Shown here one piece after another: positions 8,543 through 16,153 of a stretch of 64,000 nucleotides of DNA; positions within the stretch are counted from its first letter, which is position 1; each line of letters opens with the position of its first letter. The stretch spans positions 1 through 64,000 of the forward strand of contig JAKQKQ010000092.1 in NCBI GenBank assembly GCA_029560585.1, read 5' to 3'. A program made the translations under genes and the position numbers. Under the pieces are notes generated by a model. That model did not search any database, was not told the DNA's origin, and saw only the letters and a list, made by a program, of their open reading frames with translations. The DNA comes from Verrucomicrobiota bacterium. GTDB taxonomy: Bacteria; Verrucomicrobiota; Verrucomicrobiia; JADLBR01.

Positions 8543-9837
8543 GTCGCCTCGCCCACCGATTTGGCCGCAGCTGGGCGCGACCCCCATGAGTCATCCGTAT
8601 GCCGCCCCGGCGCAAGAATCGCCCTCGCGCACGGGGGCACGATCGCGGCCAACGCCCCCGCGCCTCCCGCAAGTAACAGCAAGCCCCCCACGCGCACCGC
8701 AACCGCATCCCCGCGCGCAATCCCCCACGCCCCGATCGCTGTGCCCGCAAGATAGAGAAAGACCGCGAAACCGGGACTCCGCGCCCCTTCGCCCCCGGTC
8801 ACGCCGAGGGCCCTCCCCGCAATGCACCACAGCGGCAGTCCCGTCGCCAGCACCATCCAGAGAAAACCATAGAGCACCCTCATCGATCCCCTCATCTCGG
8901 CGGGGACCATGTCGAGTTCGCCAATCAGCAGGCCGACACCCAACAGCAAGAATAGCCCTATGAATCCTGCCGCATACCCGTGATTCCACGCGTCGAGCTT
9001 CCCGCCGCGCGCCGCCACACCAGAGGCCACCTCGACCGCATAAAAAATCAGCCCCCCTGCGACCGACAGGGCCCCCGGCAGGACCACCGGCAGCCCAAAT
9101 GCCAGCCCGAGGACCACGACGTACAGCCCGCCGTTGCACAGCAGAAAGGCCCAGAGCCTGCGCTCGCCGCCACCGCACACCGCCACGTCAAACACCAGAT
9201 AGGAAAGCCCCATCAGAAGCAGCGACAGATAGCCGCCGAAACCCGCGTGCATCCCCGCGTGGATCGCCGTCAGCGTCTGCATCGGCAGGAAAAACCAATA
9301 GTGGTTTGCCGCCGCCAGCACCCCCATGAACATCGTCAGCATCAGCCACAGAATGCTGCTCGCCACCGTGATCTGCACCATCGGGAGCCGCTCCCCCTTC
9401 TCCAGCCGCCGGGCCACCAGCACGAGGAACACCAGAAGGCCCAGCAACATCACCGACCCCGCGTGGGCCACGGCCGCAATGTCCCAGCGAGCAAAAGCCG
9501 GCAGGATCCAGCAAAGCCCCAACCCATGCAGGAAAAAGTGCGACTGCGCCCCCAGCCCATCCCGCGTCCCCGCATCGCCCAGCCGCGGCAGCGACAGGTG
9601 GGTCACCGCGAAACCCGTCGGCAACAGCCATCCCAGGATCGCCGCGTGCAGCGCCGCCGCCGCCCTCGGCGACCGCCCCACCGAAAAAACCTCCCCCGGC
9701 GAAAATACCATCCCCGCGCAGAACACCACGAAAAATGCCGCGCCCAAGAGCAGGAAGGCCGAGGCCACCATCGATGGCCGCGCGGGCGATCGTCGTGTTT
9801 CGGGCTGCGGGACCACTGGCGTGTCGGCGGCGCTCAT
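8539..9837 (-). CDS. Polytopic membrane protein, heme-copper oxidase subunit I-like or NnrS-like
   Basis: A 432-residue integral membrane protein with about twelve hydrophobic segments after a short polar N-terminus. Conserved-looking histidines sit in membrane segments: H64 in LHAAILGWLLPTGFAVTHL, then HFFLHGLG, ANHYWFFLP and IHAGMHAGFGGYLS. This pattern recalls short heme-copper-oxidase subunit I-like proteins and, less closely, NnrS-type haem/copper proteins of denitrifiers. It is the first gene of the NXR operon, ends in an ATGA overlap with the cytochrome gene, and may be a quinol- or cytochrome-linked membrane module for the enzyme. The start at 9837 was chosen because the in-frame extension upstream is low-complexity and crosses the shared promoter motif. 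The family call is tentative. Confidence 0.75.
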   Translation of the reverse strand: MSAADTPVVPQPETRRSPARPSMVASAFLLLGAAFFVVFCAGMVFSPGEVFSVGRSPRAAAALHAAILGWLLPTGFAVTHLSLPRLGDAGTRDGLGAQSHFFLHGLGLCWILPAFARWDIAAVAHAGSVMLLGLLVFLVLVARRLEKGERLPMVQITVASSILWLMLTMFMGVLAAANHYWFFLPMQTLTAIHAGMHAGFGGYLSLLLMGLSYLVFDVAVCGGGERRLWAFLLCNGGLYVVVLGLAFGLPVVLPGALSVAGGLIFYAVEVASGVAARGGKLDAWNHGYAAGFIGLFLLLGVGLLIGELDMVPAEMRGSMRVLYGFLWMVLATGLPLWCIAGRALGVTGGEGARSPGFAVFLYLAGTAIGAWGIARGDAVAVRVGGLLLLAGGAGALAAIVPPCARAILAPGRHTDDSWGSRPAAAKSVGEAT

Positions 9838-9874
9838 GGCAAATCTTGGCAGAGCATGGGCCCCCGGGCCGGGA

Positions 9875-9907
9875 TTGCAAGAATAAAAGATGCTTATTTC
9901 TTTGTTT
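9875..9907. promoter_or_regulatory. Shared promoter/operator motif upstream of NXR operon (candidate NsrR-type site)
   Basis: This AT-rich stretch in otherwise GC-rich DNA begins TTGCAA and contains AAAGA-N8-TCTTT (9886-9903), followed after one base by TTT. It matches 23 of 33 positions, without gaps, with the copy at 12783-12815. It lies 37 bp upstream of the first gene of the NXR operon. AAAGATGC and ATTTCTTT resemble halves of the NsrR site (AAGATGCATTT-type), and an Rrf2 regulator with clustered cysteines is encoded nearby. Regulator assignment is inference. Confidence 0.5.
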
Positions 9908-9955
9908 GGACCGGTCCCTCGCCCCCGTCTGGATTCCGGCGCTGTGGGGGGCGCC

Positions 9956-10429
9956 TCAGCCGGCGATGATCTCGATGGCCTTGCGGAGCGCGGGGCCCAG
10001 GACGGCGATGCACTCGCGCACGGCGGCGGGGCGCCCGGGCAGGTTGACGATGAGGCATCGGCCGCGGACGCCGGCGGTGGCGCGGCTGAGGATCGAGGTG
10101 GGCGCGACATCGAAGGTGCGCACCCGCTGTATCTCCCCGAAGCCGGGAAGCTCTTTCTCGATGACTGCGCGGGTGGCCTCGGGGGTGATGTCGCGCGAGG
10201 CCGGTCCCGTGCCGCCGGTGGTGACGATCAGGGAACAGCCCCTCTCATCGGCCATCGAACGGAGGGCATCCTGGATGGCGCTCTGGTCGTCTGGCACGAG
10301 CGCCCGCTCCCATTCGATGGCGGCGTCCGCGAAGACCTCGCCCATCGCCGCCTCAATCTCTGGCCCGCTCTTGTCCTCGTAGATCCCAGCGCTGGCCCGG
10401 TCGCTGGCCGTCAGGCGTCCGAATTTCAT
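9956..10429 (-). CDS. mog: Molybdopterin adenylyltransferase (MogA/MoaB family)
   Basis: A 157-residue cytoplasmic enzyme that adenylylates molybdopterin before molybdenum insertion. Family motifs are clear: [18 protein letters not shown] (about 68-85), the nucleotide and pterin-binding loop, and [14 protein letters not shown] (about 126-139). Its ATG overlaps the moaC stop by ATGA (10429-10426), and it is the last gene of the cofactor operon. MoaB and Mog share this fold; with MoeA in the same operon, the Mog role fits. Confidence 0.93.
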   Translation of the reverse strand: MKFGRLTASDRASAGIYEDKSGPEIEAAMGEVFADAAIEWERALVPDDQSAIQDALRSMADERGCSLIVTTGGTGPASRDITPEATRAVIEKELPGFGEIQRVRTFDVAPTSILSRATAGVRGRCLIVNLPGRPAAVRECIAVLGPALRKAIEIIAG

Positions 10430-10899
10430 TCCTTGATCTTCTCCAATAGGCGGATCGATTCGATACTCATGGTCTTGTCCACGGCCTTCATCATGTCATA
10501 GAGGGTGAGCGCGGCCACGCTCACCGCGGCCAATGCCTCCATCTCGACGCCGGTCTTGGCGCGGCAGATCGCCTCGGACCTGATCTCGATCCGGTCGCGT
10601 TTCACGGCGAAATCCACCGACACCCTGTCCAATGGCAACGTGTGGCAAAGCGGCACCAGGTCCGCGGTGCGCTTTGCCGCCTGAATTCCCGCGATCCGGG
10701 CCACGGCCAACACGTCCCCCTTGGGCAAAGCCCGCGCCTTCAAGGCGCGCAGCGTGGACGGCCGACAGCGCAGTTCCCCCATCGCCACGGCCGTCCGACG
10801 TTGGGCGGGCTTGGCGCCCACGTCCACCATCCGGGCCGCCCCAGATTCATCGAGGTGGCTGAATTTCCGTGCGCCTTCGCGCCGCTGTCGCATTTTCAT
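10426..10899 (-). CDS. moaC: Cyclic pyranopterin monophosphate synthase MoaC
   Basis: A 157-residue enzyme for the second half-step of cyclic pyranopterin formation, acting on the MoaA product. Signature blocks are the N-terminal [34 protein letters not shown] (active-site His region) and [20 protein letters not shown] followed by MMKAVDK. The ATG at 10899 overlaps the moeA stop as ATGA, which decides the start. No moaA lies in this window, so the preceding enzyme must be encoded elsewhere. Confidence 0.95.
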   Translation of the reverse strand: MKMRQRREGARKFSHLDESGAARMVDVGAKPAQRRTAVAMGELRCRPSTLRALKARALPKGDVLAVARIAGIQAAKRTADLVPLCHTLPLDRVSVDFAVKRDRIEIRSEAICRAKTGVEMEALAAVSVAALTLYDMMKAVDKTMSIESIRLLEKIKE

Positions 10900-12104
10900 C
10901 TGTCCCAAACTCCGGTCGCCAAGACCTCCGCCGCGCCCGACGGTCCGATGCCATCGGGCGGCACCCGCAGCAATCCCTCGACTCGTGCCAGCGCCGTTAT
11001 ATCCGACGAATCCCTCCAGGGCAATGGCGCCACCCTCAATCCCGCATCCGCCCGCACAAAACGGCACGGCCACCAACTCTCGCGCGGATTCGCCCGAATA
11101 GCGGCGGCATCTTCCACGGGCAGGCGCACCAGCGGGCGCGGCGCGGCCCCCGATAGCCGGTCGATGGCCCTTCGCACGAAAAGGTGGAAAGAGACAAAAT
11201 GCGAGAGCGGATTCCCCGGCATGCCAAATGCCAGAAGCTGATCGCGGCGCGCCACGATCAGCGGTTTGCCCGGACGGGTCGCGACGCCTCGAACCAGCAG
11301 ATCGAAACCGGATTCGCGCAGTACGCCCCCCGTGTGGTCGTGGTCGCCGACGCTCGCACCGCCACTGATCAGCAGCAGGTGCGGCCTCGCCCCCAAAGCC
11401 GCCGCGATGGCGGAAGCCAGCGCGGCCGGATCCTCATCCACCCGCCGGTGCCAGACCGCATCCGCACCGGCCTCCCCGAGGAGCGCCGAGATCATGGGCG
11501 AGTTGCTGTCGCGGATCTCACCTTCACCCGGCACGGTATCGCATTCGACCAGCTCCCGGCCCGTCGCGACATGCGCGGCCCGTATCACCGGAGACACCAT
11601 CGGACGCGCGGCGCCTGCCGCCGCCAAAACCGCGATCGCGCCCGGCGCCAATCTGGTCCCCGCATCCACCAGGAGGTCACCGCGCCGGGCCTGGGACCCC
11701 CGAGCGCGGATATGTTCACGGCCGACCATCGCCCGCAATCGAACCTGCCCCTCCTCCCGATCGACATCCTCCTGCATGACCACGACCGCGCCCTCGTCCG
11801 GGACCGCCGACCCGGTGAAGACCCGGAGCGCGGACCCAGGCCCCGGCATCTTTGCCGCTTCTCCGGGAACAACTTCGCCCGCCAGTCGCAGAACTTCCGC
11901 GGTCTCCCCCGCCCGCACCAGGTACCCATCCATCGCCGAGCGCGCGAAGGGCGGCTGGTCGGAATCGGCCCGCACCTCCGACCGCAAGATCCGCCCCCCG
12001 GCCCCAGACAGCCCCACCGCCTCAGGCGCCAGCGGTGCCACTGCCGCATCGAGCAGCCCCCAGGTCTCCTCCACCGTCTTCACCCCAAGACCGCCGCTTT
12101 CCAT
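10896..12104 (-). CDS. moeA: Molybdopterin molybdenumtransferase MoeA
   Basis: A 402-residue enzyme that inserts molybdate into adenylylated molybdopterin. Motifs in order: [17 protein letters not shown] (entry domain), [10 protein letters not shown], the [15 protein letters not shown] loop, [14 protein letters not shown] and [16 protein letters not shown] in the catalytic core, then a short C-terminal beta domain ([19 protein letters not shown]). The ATG at 12104 follows AAGGAGG by 10 bases and overlaps the end of moaE by 25 bp. A GTG at 12083 would give a 4-base GTGA overlap, a plausible alternative start. It is translated with moaC through an ATGA overlap at its end. Confidence 0.95.
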   Translation of the reverse strand: MESGGLGVKTVEETWGLLDAAVAPLAPEAVGLSGAGGRILRSEVRADSDQPPFARSAMDGYLVRAGETAEVLRLAGEVVPGEAAKMPGPGSALRVFTGSAVPDEGAVVVMQEDVDREEGQVRLRAMVGREHIRARGSQARRGDLLVDAGTRLAPGAIAVLAAAGAARPMVSPVIRAAHVATGRELVECDTVPGEGEIRDSNSPMISALLGEAGADAVWHRRVDEDPAALASAIAAALGARPHLLLISGGASVGDHDHTGGVLRESGFDLLVRGVATRPGKPLIVARRDQLLAFGMPGNPLSHFVSFHLFVRRAIDRLSGAAPRPLVRLPVEDAAAIRANPRESWWPCRFVRADAGLRVAPLPWRDSSDITALARVEGLLRVPPDGIGPSGAAEVLATGVWDR

Positions 12105-12478
12105 ATCGGGACGTCCTCCTTGAGCCGATCCATGAAAACCGACACCAGCGCGAACGCCTCCGCCCGGTGGACCGCCTCCACGCTCACATGGATTGCCGCC
12201 TCCCCCACGGGCACCACCCCGATGCGGTGGATGACGCGCGCCCGCAAGCACGGGTGCGATCGATTCAGTTCCAGCAGGATCTTGCGCATCTGGTTCTCGG
12301 CCATCGGGCGATAGGCCTCATAGCGCAACGCCGATATCGCCCGCCCCCCCTCCGTCCCCCGAACCACACCAACGAACTCCACCCGGGCTCCGGCTCCTCC
12401 CCCCGCGCCAACGCCGCCCCCCCCCGTCCCGCGGCCGCCCCCTATTCGTTCCCCGGTGATCTCAACTTCCGTCTCCAC
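12080..12478 (-). CDS. moaE: Molybdopterin synthase catalytic subunit MoaE
   Basis: A 132-residue large subunit of molybdopterin synthase, which transfers sulfur from MoaD thiocarboxylate to cyclic pyranopterin monophosphate. Recognisable blocks are FVGVVRGTEGGRAISALRYE with MAENQMRKILLE, HRIGVVPVGEAAIHV, HRAEAFALV and the C-terminal [11 protein letters not shown] containing the catalytic Lys region. A Gly-rich insert lies at residues 12-30. The usual acidic residue after WKK is absent (WKAAVLG). It begins 5 bp after moaD. Confidence 0.92.
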   Translation of the reverse strand: METEVEITGERIGGGRGTGGGGVGAGGGAGARVEFVGVVRGTEGGRAISALRYEAYRPMAENQMRKILLELNRSHPCLRARVIHRIGVVPVGEAAIHVSVEAVHRAEAFALVSVFMDRLKEDVPIWKAAVLG

Positions 12479-12483
12479 GACCG

Positions 12484-12753
12484 TCAGCCTCCCGATACCG
12501 GCGGAATCAGCGCCACCTCGTCGCCCGGAAAAACGCCCTCGTCCATGCGGGCAAACTCACCGTTTCGCGCCAGCCGCACCTGCCCCCGCAACGGCGCGAG
12601 CCCCGCATGCCGCCGCACCAGTTCCTCCAAGAGATCCCCGATCCTCATGCCAGAAGGGCACGCGACCATCGCCTCGGCAAGCCCGCAGGCCTCCCGCGCG
12701 CCGCTGAAAAACAGGACCCGCACCTGCCCGCCGTCCGACGAGGGATCGCCCAT
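12484..12753 (-). CDS. moaD: Molybdopterin synthase sulfur carrier MoaD
   Basis: An 89-residue ubiquitin-fold sulfur carrier for MoaE. It has the VRVLFFSGAREACG opening, the EVALIPPVSGG end and the required C-terminal Gly-Gly. The ATG at 12753 was chosen because it places the beta-strand start near the N-terminus and leaves the shared control motif outside the gene. It is the first gene of the cofactor operon (moaD-moaE-moeA-moaC-mog). Confidence 0.92.
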   Translation of the reverse strand: MGDPSSDGGQVRVLFFSGAREACGLAEAMVACPSGMRIGDLLEELVRRHAGLAPLRGQVRLARNGEFARMDEGVFPGDEVALIPPVSGG

Positions 12754-12759
12754 GCCCGT

Positions 12760-12775
12760 GAGTTCACAGGAACTC
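12760..12775. promoter_or_regulatory. Perfect inverted repeat in moaD leader
   Basis: GAGTTC-ACAG-GAACTC is a perfect 6-bp inverted repeat with a 4-base spacer. It lies 6 bp upstream of the moaD start codon in the divergent moaD/ric control region. It could be an operator half-pair or a small mRNA hairpin over the moaD ribosome binding site; the sequence alone does not decide. Confidence 0.35.
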
Positions 12776-12782
12776 GGCCATT

Positions 12783-12815
12783 TTGCAATAACTAAAGAAT
12801 TCCATATCTTTTTTT
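12783..12815. promoter_or_regulatory. Shared promoter/operator motif in divergent moaD/ric region (candidate NsrR-type site)
   Basis: This second copy of the 33-bp motif has TTGCAA at 12783-12788, AAAGA (12794-12798), an 8-base spacer, TCTTT (12807-12811) and then TTT. It lies 29 bp from the moaD ATG and about 38 bp from the divergent ric ATG. The close match in sequence, orientation and distance to the copy before the NXR operon argues for one regulator controlling both operons. Confidence 0.5.
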
Positions 12816-12853
12816 CTCTTGAAATCGCGCCGTCCGGCGATAGGGTCCTGGGC

Positions 12854-13579
12854 ATGAGCCATTCGCCCACAGTCATCTCGCCCCCGGGAACCCCGCTGGC
12901 CGACCGCACGGTCGGAGAACTCGTCGCGGAAAGGCCCGGGCGCTCCCGCGTTTTCGAATCCCTCGGCATCGATTTCTGCTGTCAGGGGGGCCGCACCCTG
13001 CGCGAGGCGTGCGAGCGCAAGGGCCTCGCCCTGGAGACGCTCATGGCGCGTCTCGAGGTCGAGTTGGCCGACAAGGCCACCCCGACGCAAAACCCCGCGG
13101 GCCTGCCCGCGCACGACCTGGCGACCTACATCGTCGAGACCCACCACGGCTATCTCCGCCGCGAGCTGCCACGGCTGCGCGCCATGTCCGAGCGCGTGGC
13201 GAAGGTCCATGGCGGCCACACCCCATCCCTGGTAGAGGTGTTTCACGTCACGGTGGAACTCCAGACGGAACTTGAGAGCCACATGATGAAGGAGGAGCAG
13301 ATCCTCTTTCCCATGATCGTCGCCCTCAGCCACGGCGAGCCGCCCCCGATGCCGCTGGATTGCCCCATCAACCAGATGGTCCACGAGCACGATATCGCCG
13401 GTGCGGCGCTCGCCCGCCTGCGCGAACTCAGCCGCGGTTTTCAACCTCCCCCTGAGGCATGCAACACCTACCGTGCCCTCTTCGCCGGGCTCCTTGAACT
13501 CGAGGAAGACCTTCATCGCCACATCCACCTGGAGAACTCCGTCCTCTTCCCTGCAGCGCAGGCCATGATGAGGAATTGA
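12854..13579 (+). CDS. ric: RIC/ScdA/YtfE-type di-iron Fe-S cluster repair protein
   Basis: A 241-residue cytoplasmic hemerythrin-like protein that helps repair iron-sulfur clusters after nitrosative or oxidative stress. The N-terminal ScdA-type domain has the CC pair at 42-43 (GIDFCCQGGRTLREAC). The hemerythrin-like part has histidine and acidic iron ligands in ETHHGYLRRELP (95-106), ESHMMKEEQILFP (141-153), HEHD (177-180) and HRHIHLENSVLFP (221-233). It is the first gene of a plus-strand operon with an Rrf2 regulator, Rieske protein and NarK, and diverges from moaD across the shared motif, which fits NO-responsive control. Confidence 0.95.
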   Translation: MSHSPTVISPPGTPLADRTVGELVAERPGRSRVFESLGIDFCCQGGRTLREACERKGLALETLMARLEVELADKATPTQNPAGLPAHDLATYIVETHHGYLRRELPRLRAMSERVAKVHGGHTPSLVEVFHVTVELQTELESHMMKEEQILFPMIVALSHGEPPPMPLDCPINQMVHEHDIAGAALARLRELSRGFQPPPEACNTYRALFAGLLELEEDLHRHIHLENSVLFPAAQAMMRN

Positions 13580-13627
13580 CGGCGGCGCCAGGGGGGCGCA
13601 AGAAAGACGCACCACAGCCCCATAGCC

Positions 13628-14065
13628 ATGTTCATCTACGGAAAGACCTCGGCCAACGCCATCGCGGTGATGAGCTATCTCGCGGCGGACCCTGGGCGGC
13701 GCGCCGGATCCGGCGAGATCGCAAAGGCGCGGGGCATATCGCGGGCCCTCACCGCCAAGCTGCTGACCCAGCTTGCCTCGGCAGGCCTAGTGACGGGGCA
13801 ACCGGGACCCGGCGGTGGCTACACGCTGGCCAAGCCGGCCAACAGGATCTGCCTGATGGACATCGCCACGCTATTCGAGCAAACGGAACCGCCGTCCCTA
13901 TGCCCGTTCGGCCACAACTGGTGCGGCAGGGGCGACCCGTGCCCACTGCATGAGACCATCACCGAAATGATCGACGCCAACCGGCGGTTCATGAACAGCA
14001 CGCGGCTCACGATATTTCAAAACAGGGACAGGAAACCGGCAAAGGGATCGAAAGCCCGCCCATGA
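13628..14065 (+). CDS. Rrf2-family Fe-S transcription regulator, NsrR-like
   Basis: A 145-residue winged-helix regulator. The DNA-binding part spans about residues 5-75 (KTSANAIAVMSYLAADPG, GEIAKARGISRALTAKLLTQL, GLVTGQPGPGGGYTLAKP). Three cysteines cluster at about 97-111 (CPFGHNWCGRGDPC), the position used for an Fe-S cluster in NsrR and IscR. The following ET resembles the end of the family ligand loop, and the C-terminus is basic. Located between ric and Rieske/narK genes, it is most simply an NO-sensing repressor of this island, binding the two AAAGA-N8-TCTTT sites. IscR/RirA-like function is the alternative. Confidence 0.88.
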   Translation: MFIYGKTSANAIAVMSYLAADPGRRAGSGEIAKARGISRALTAKLLTQLASAGLVTGQPGPGGGYTLAKPANRICLMDIATLFEQTEPPSLCPFGHNWCGRGDPCPLHETITEMIDANRRFMNSTRLTIFQNRDRKPAKGSKARP

Positions 14066-14066
14066 G

Positions 14067-14534
14067 GTGGACTTCCCCATCGAGCGCGTCGAGGCCGAGC
14101 ACGTGGCGCGTCGCGACTTCGCCAAGTTCCTCTGTCTGGTCTCCGGGGGCATGGCCGTCGGCAGTGGTTGGGTGGCGGTGCAGGACAGGCTATTCCCACC
14201 GCACCGCATCCAGGGTGATGTTTTCGTTTGCAGGAAATCCGACGTCCCCGCCGGGGGGACGCGTGGCTTCACGGTGCCCGGATCAAGAACGCCCTTCATC
14301 CTGATCCATCTCAACGATGGGAGCTGGCGCGCCTACGGGCAGAAATGCACGCACCTGTCATGCGCGGTCTACTACTCGCCCGACAAGGACAGGATCGAGT
14401 GCCCCTGTCACAACGGATACTTCGACGCGAGCACCGGCAACGTCCTGCAGGGACCCCCTCCCCGGCCCCTCCCTCGCCTCGATGTCGTCCTAAAGGGCGA
14501 GGACGTTTTCGTGAGAGAACCCAAAGACGCGTGA
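14067..14534 (+). CDS. Membrane-anchored Rieske [2Fe-2S] protein
   Basis: A 155-residue protein with an N-terminal membrane or TAT-like anchor (ARRDFAKFLCLVSGG, about 14-28) and a Rieske domain. Cluster ligands are in CTHLSC and CPCHNGYFD, followed by the family's GNVLQGPPPRPLP segment. It begins at GTG 14067, 1 bp after the regulator's stop, and ends 4 bp before narK. No cytochrome b gene is adjacent, so it is not an obvious bc1 complex member here. A role as extra electron carrier for the nitrate/nitrite system is inference. Confidence 0.88.
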   Translation: MDFPIERVEAEHVARRDFAKFLCLVSGGMAVGSGWVAVQDRLFPPHRIQGDVFVCRKSDVPAGGTRGFTVPGSRTPFILIHLNDGSWRAYGQKCTHLSCAVYYSPDKDRIECPCHNGYFDASTGNVLQGPPPRPLPRLDVVLKGEDVFVREPKDA

Positions 14535-14538
14535 GCCC

Positions 14539-16053
14539 ATGAGCACATTTCGCGAAGCCCAGCGCCAGGCCCACCCGACGAAAACCAATACGCTGCTGCT
14601 CGGCGTCATCTGTGTTCTCATCCTGATCCTCACGATGCAGGTCTGGCTGCTGACGGCGGCGCTGAATGAGACCCTGGGCGGTCACACTTCCATCAAATGG
14701 CCCGCATTCTGGGGCTCACTCGCGCTTTTCGTTTCAGGGGTGGCACTATTGCGGTATCTCCCGCCGCCCATACGCCTGCCGGCGCGCACGATGATCCAGG
14801 AGGCCTTCCCCCACGCCGCCCTTGCGTGGCGCACGCTTGGGATCAGCGCCGTGTCCCTGGCGCTCGCGTTTGCGGTGTGGTTCATGTGGTCCGCCATCCC
14901 GATCCGGCTCAAGGACGCGGGGTTCAGCCTTTCGCGGCAGCAACTCTTTTGGCTCGCCGCCACGCCGGTCATCCTCGGCTCGTTCCTGAGGATTCCCTAC
15001 GGGCTCATCGTGTCCACATTCGGCAGTCGCCGGAGTTATGCGGTGGTCACGCTGCTGCTCTTGTTGCCATGCCTGGCCACGGGTTTCGCCGTCATGAATC
15101 CGGCCACGCCCTATTGGGTGCTGCTCGCGTGCGCCGCGCTGACGGGCATCGCCGGCGCAAACTTCGCGACCTCGATGGGCGTCGTCAACCTCTGGTTTCC
15201 CAAGAGGACACAGGGCACCGCCCTCGGGATCAATGGCCTCGGCAATCTGGGCGTCACGATCGCGCAGCTCACGGTCCCCCTCGTCATCGGATTCTCTCTC
15301 GCGGGCGCGCCCGAGGCGTCGGGTGCTGGCCGCCCCCGCCCCATCCACCTCGAGAATGCCGCCTTTGTCTGGATCCCTTTCATCCTGCTGTGTTCCGGCG
15401 CCATCTGGTTTGGCACCAAAGACTATCCGGCGCAGCCGAGGACCCTCGCGTCGCAGCTCGTGGCCGGCAAGCGACTGCACACGTGGGTGCTCTCGCTCGT
15501 CTATTTCCTGACGTTCGGCTGTTTCGTCGCGATGGGGGCATCGCTGCCGCTCATGATCAAAGAAGTGTTCGCCGAGGCACCCGGGGGGGCCCCAAACCCG
15601 CTGCTGTTCGCGCCATGGGCCGCCGCGATCGCCACGCTGATGCGGCCGCTCGGCGGCTGGCTTGCGGACAAGTGTGGCGCCGGTTTGATCACGTCGATCT
15701 CCATTGGGACGATGTCGTTAGGTGGATTCAGCCTGTCGGGATTCCTGCAACCCGACCAGTTCGCTGGCTTCTTTACGGTGATCCTGATCATTTGCGCCGC
15801 GGCGGGCCTGGGCAACGGCAGCATTTTCAAAATAATCCCGCTCGTGCTCACTAACGAGGCCGGGGCCGCCATCGGCATCATCAGTTGCATCGGGGCGCTC
15901 GGGGGATTTGTCCCGCCCCTGCTGCTGGGCTGGACGCTGGACAATCTCGGCAGTCCGGCATGGGCCTACACCGGAATGACGCTGTTCGCCCTGCTCTGCT
16001 TTCTTGCAAATGGCTGGTTCTATCATCGCCCCACATCTCCCACCCACTGTTGA
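14539..16053 (+). CDS. narK: NarK-type MFS nitrate/nitrite transporter with extra N-terminal membrane pair
   Basis: A 504-residue inner-membrane transporter of the nitrate/nitrite porter family. The nitrate signature is clear: GIAGANFATSMGVVNLWFPK, QGTALGINGLGNLGVTIAQL and a second GLGNGSIFKIIP block. Before the usual 12-helix body come two extra hydrophobic segments (about 20-40 and 53-70), giving about 14. It is last in the ric-rrf2-Rieske-narK operon. It would import nitrate or export nitrite; direction is not determined by sequence. Confidence 0.93.
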   Translation: MSTFREAQRQAHPTKTNTLLLGVICVLILILTMQVWLLTAALNETLGGHTSIKWPAFWGSLALFVSGVALLRYLPPPIRLPARTMIQEAFPHAALAWRTLGISAVSLALAFAVWFMWSAIPIRLKDAGFSLSRQQLFWLAATPVILGSFLRIPYGLIVSTFGSRRSYAVVTLLLLLPCLATGFAVMNPATPYWVLLACAALTGIAGANFATSMGVVNLWFPKRTQGTALGINGLGNLGVTIAQLTVPLVIGFSLAGAPEASGAGRPRPIHLENAAFVWIPFILLCSGAIWFGTKDYPAQPRTLASQLVAGKRLHTWVLSLVYFLTFGCFVAMGASLPLMIKEVFAEAPGGAPNPLLFAPWAAAIATLMRPLGGWLADKCGAGLITSISIGTMSLGGFSLSGFLQPDQFAGFFTVILIICAAAGLGNGSIFKIIPLVLTNEAGAAIGIISCIGALGGFVPPLLLGWTLDNLGSPAWAYTGMTLFALLCFLANGWFYHRPTSPTHC

Positions 16054-16153
16054 CCCACGGGAAACTCCCGGTCTTGCCCATGCCGGGGCATTCTGGCATT
16101 TGTTTGGGTCGGAGCGTCGTGCCGGATGCCGACGCGCCGGAGGTGCGGCGACA

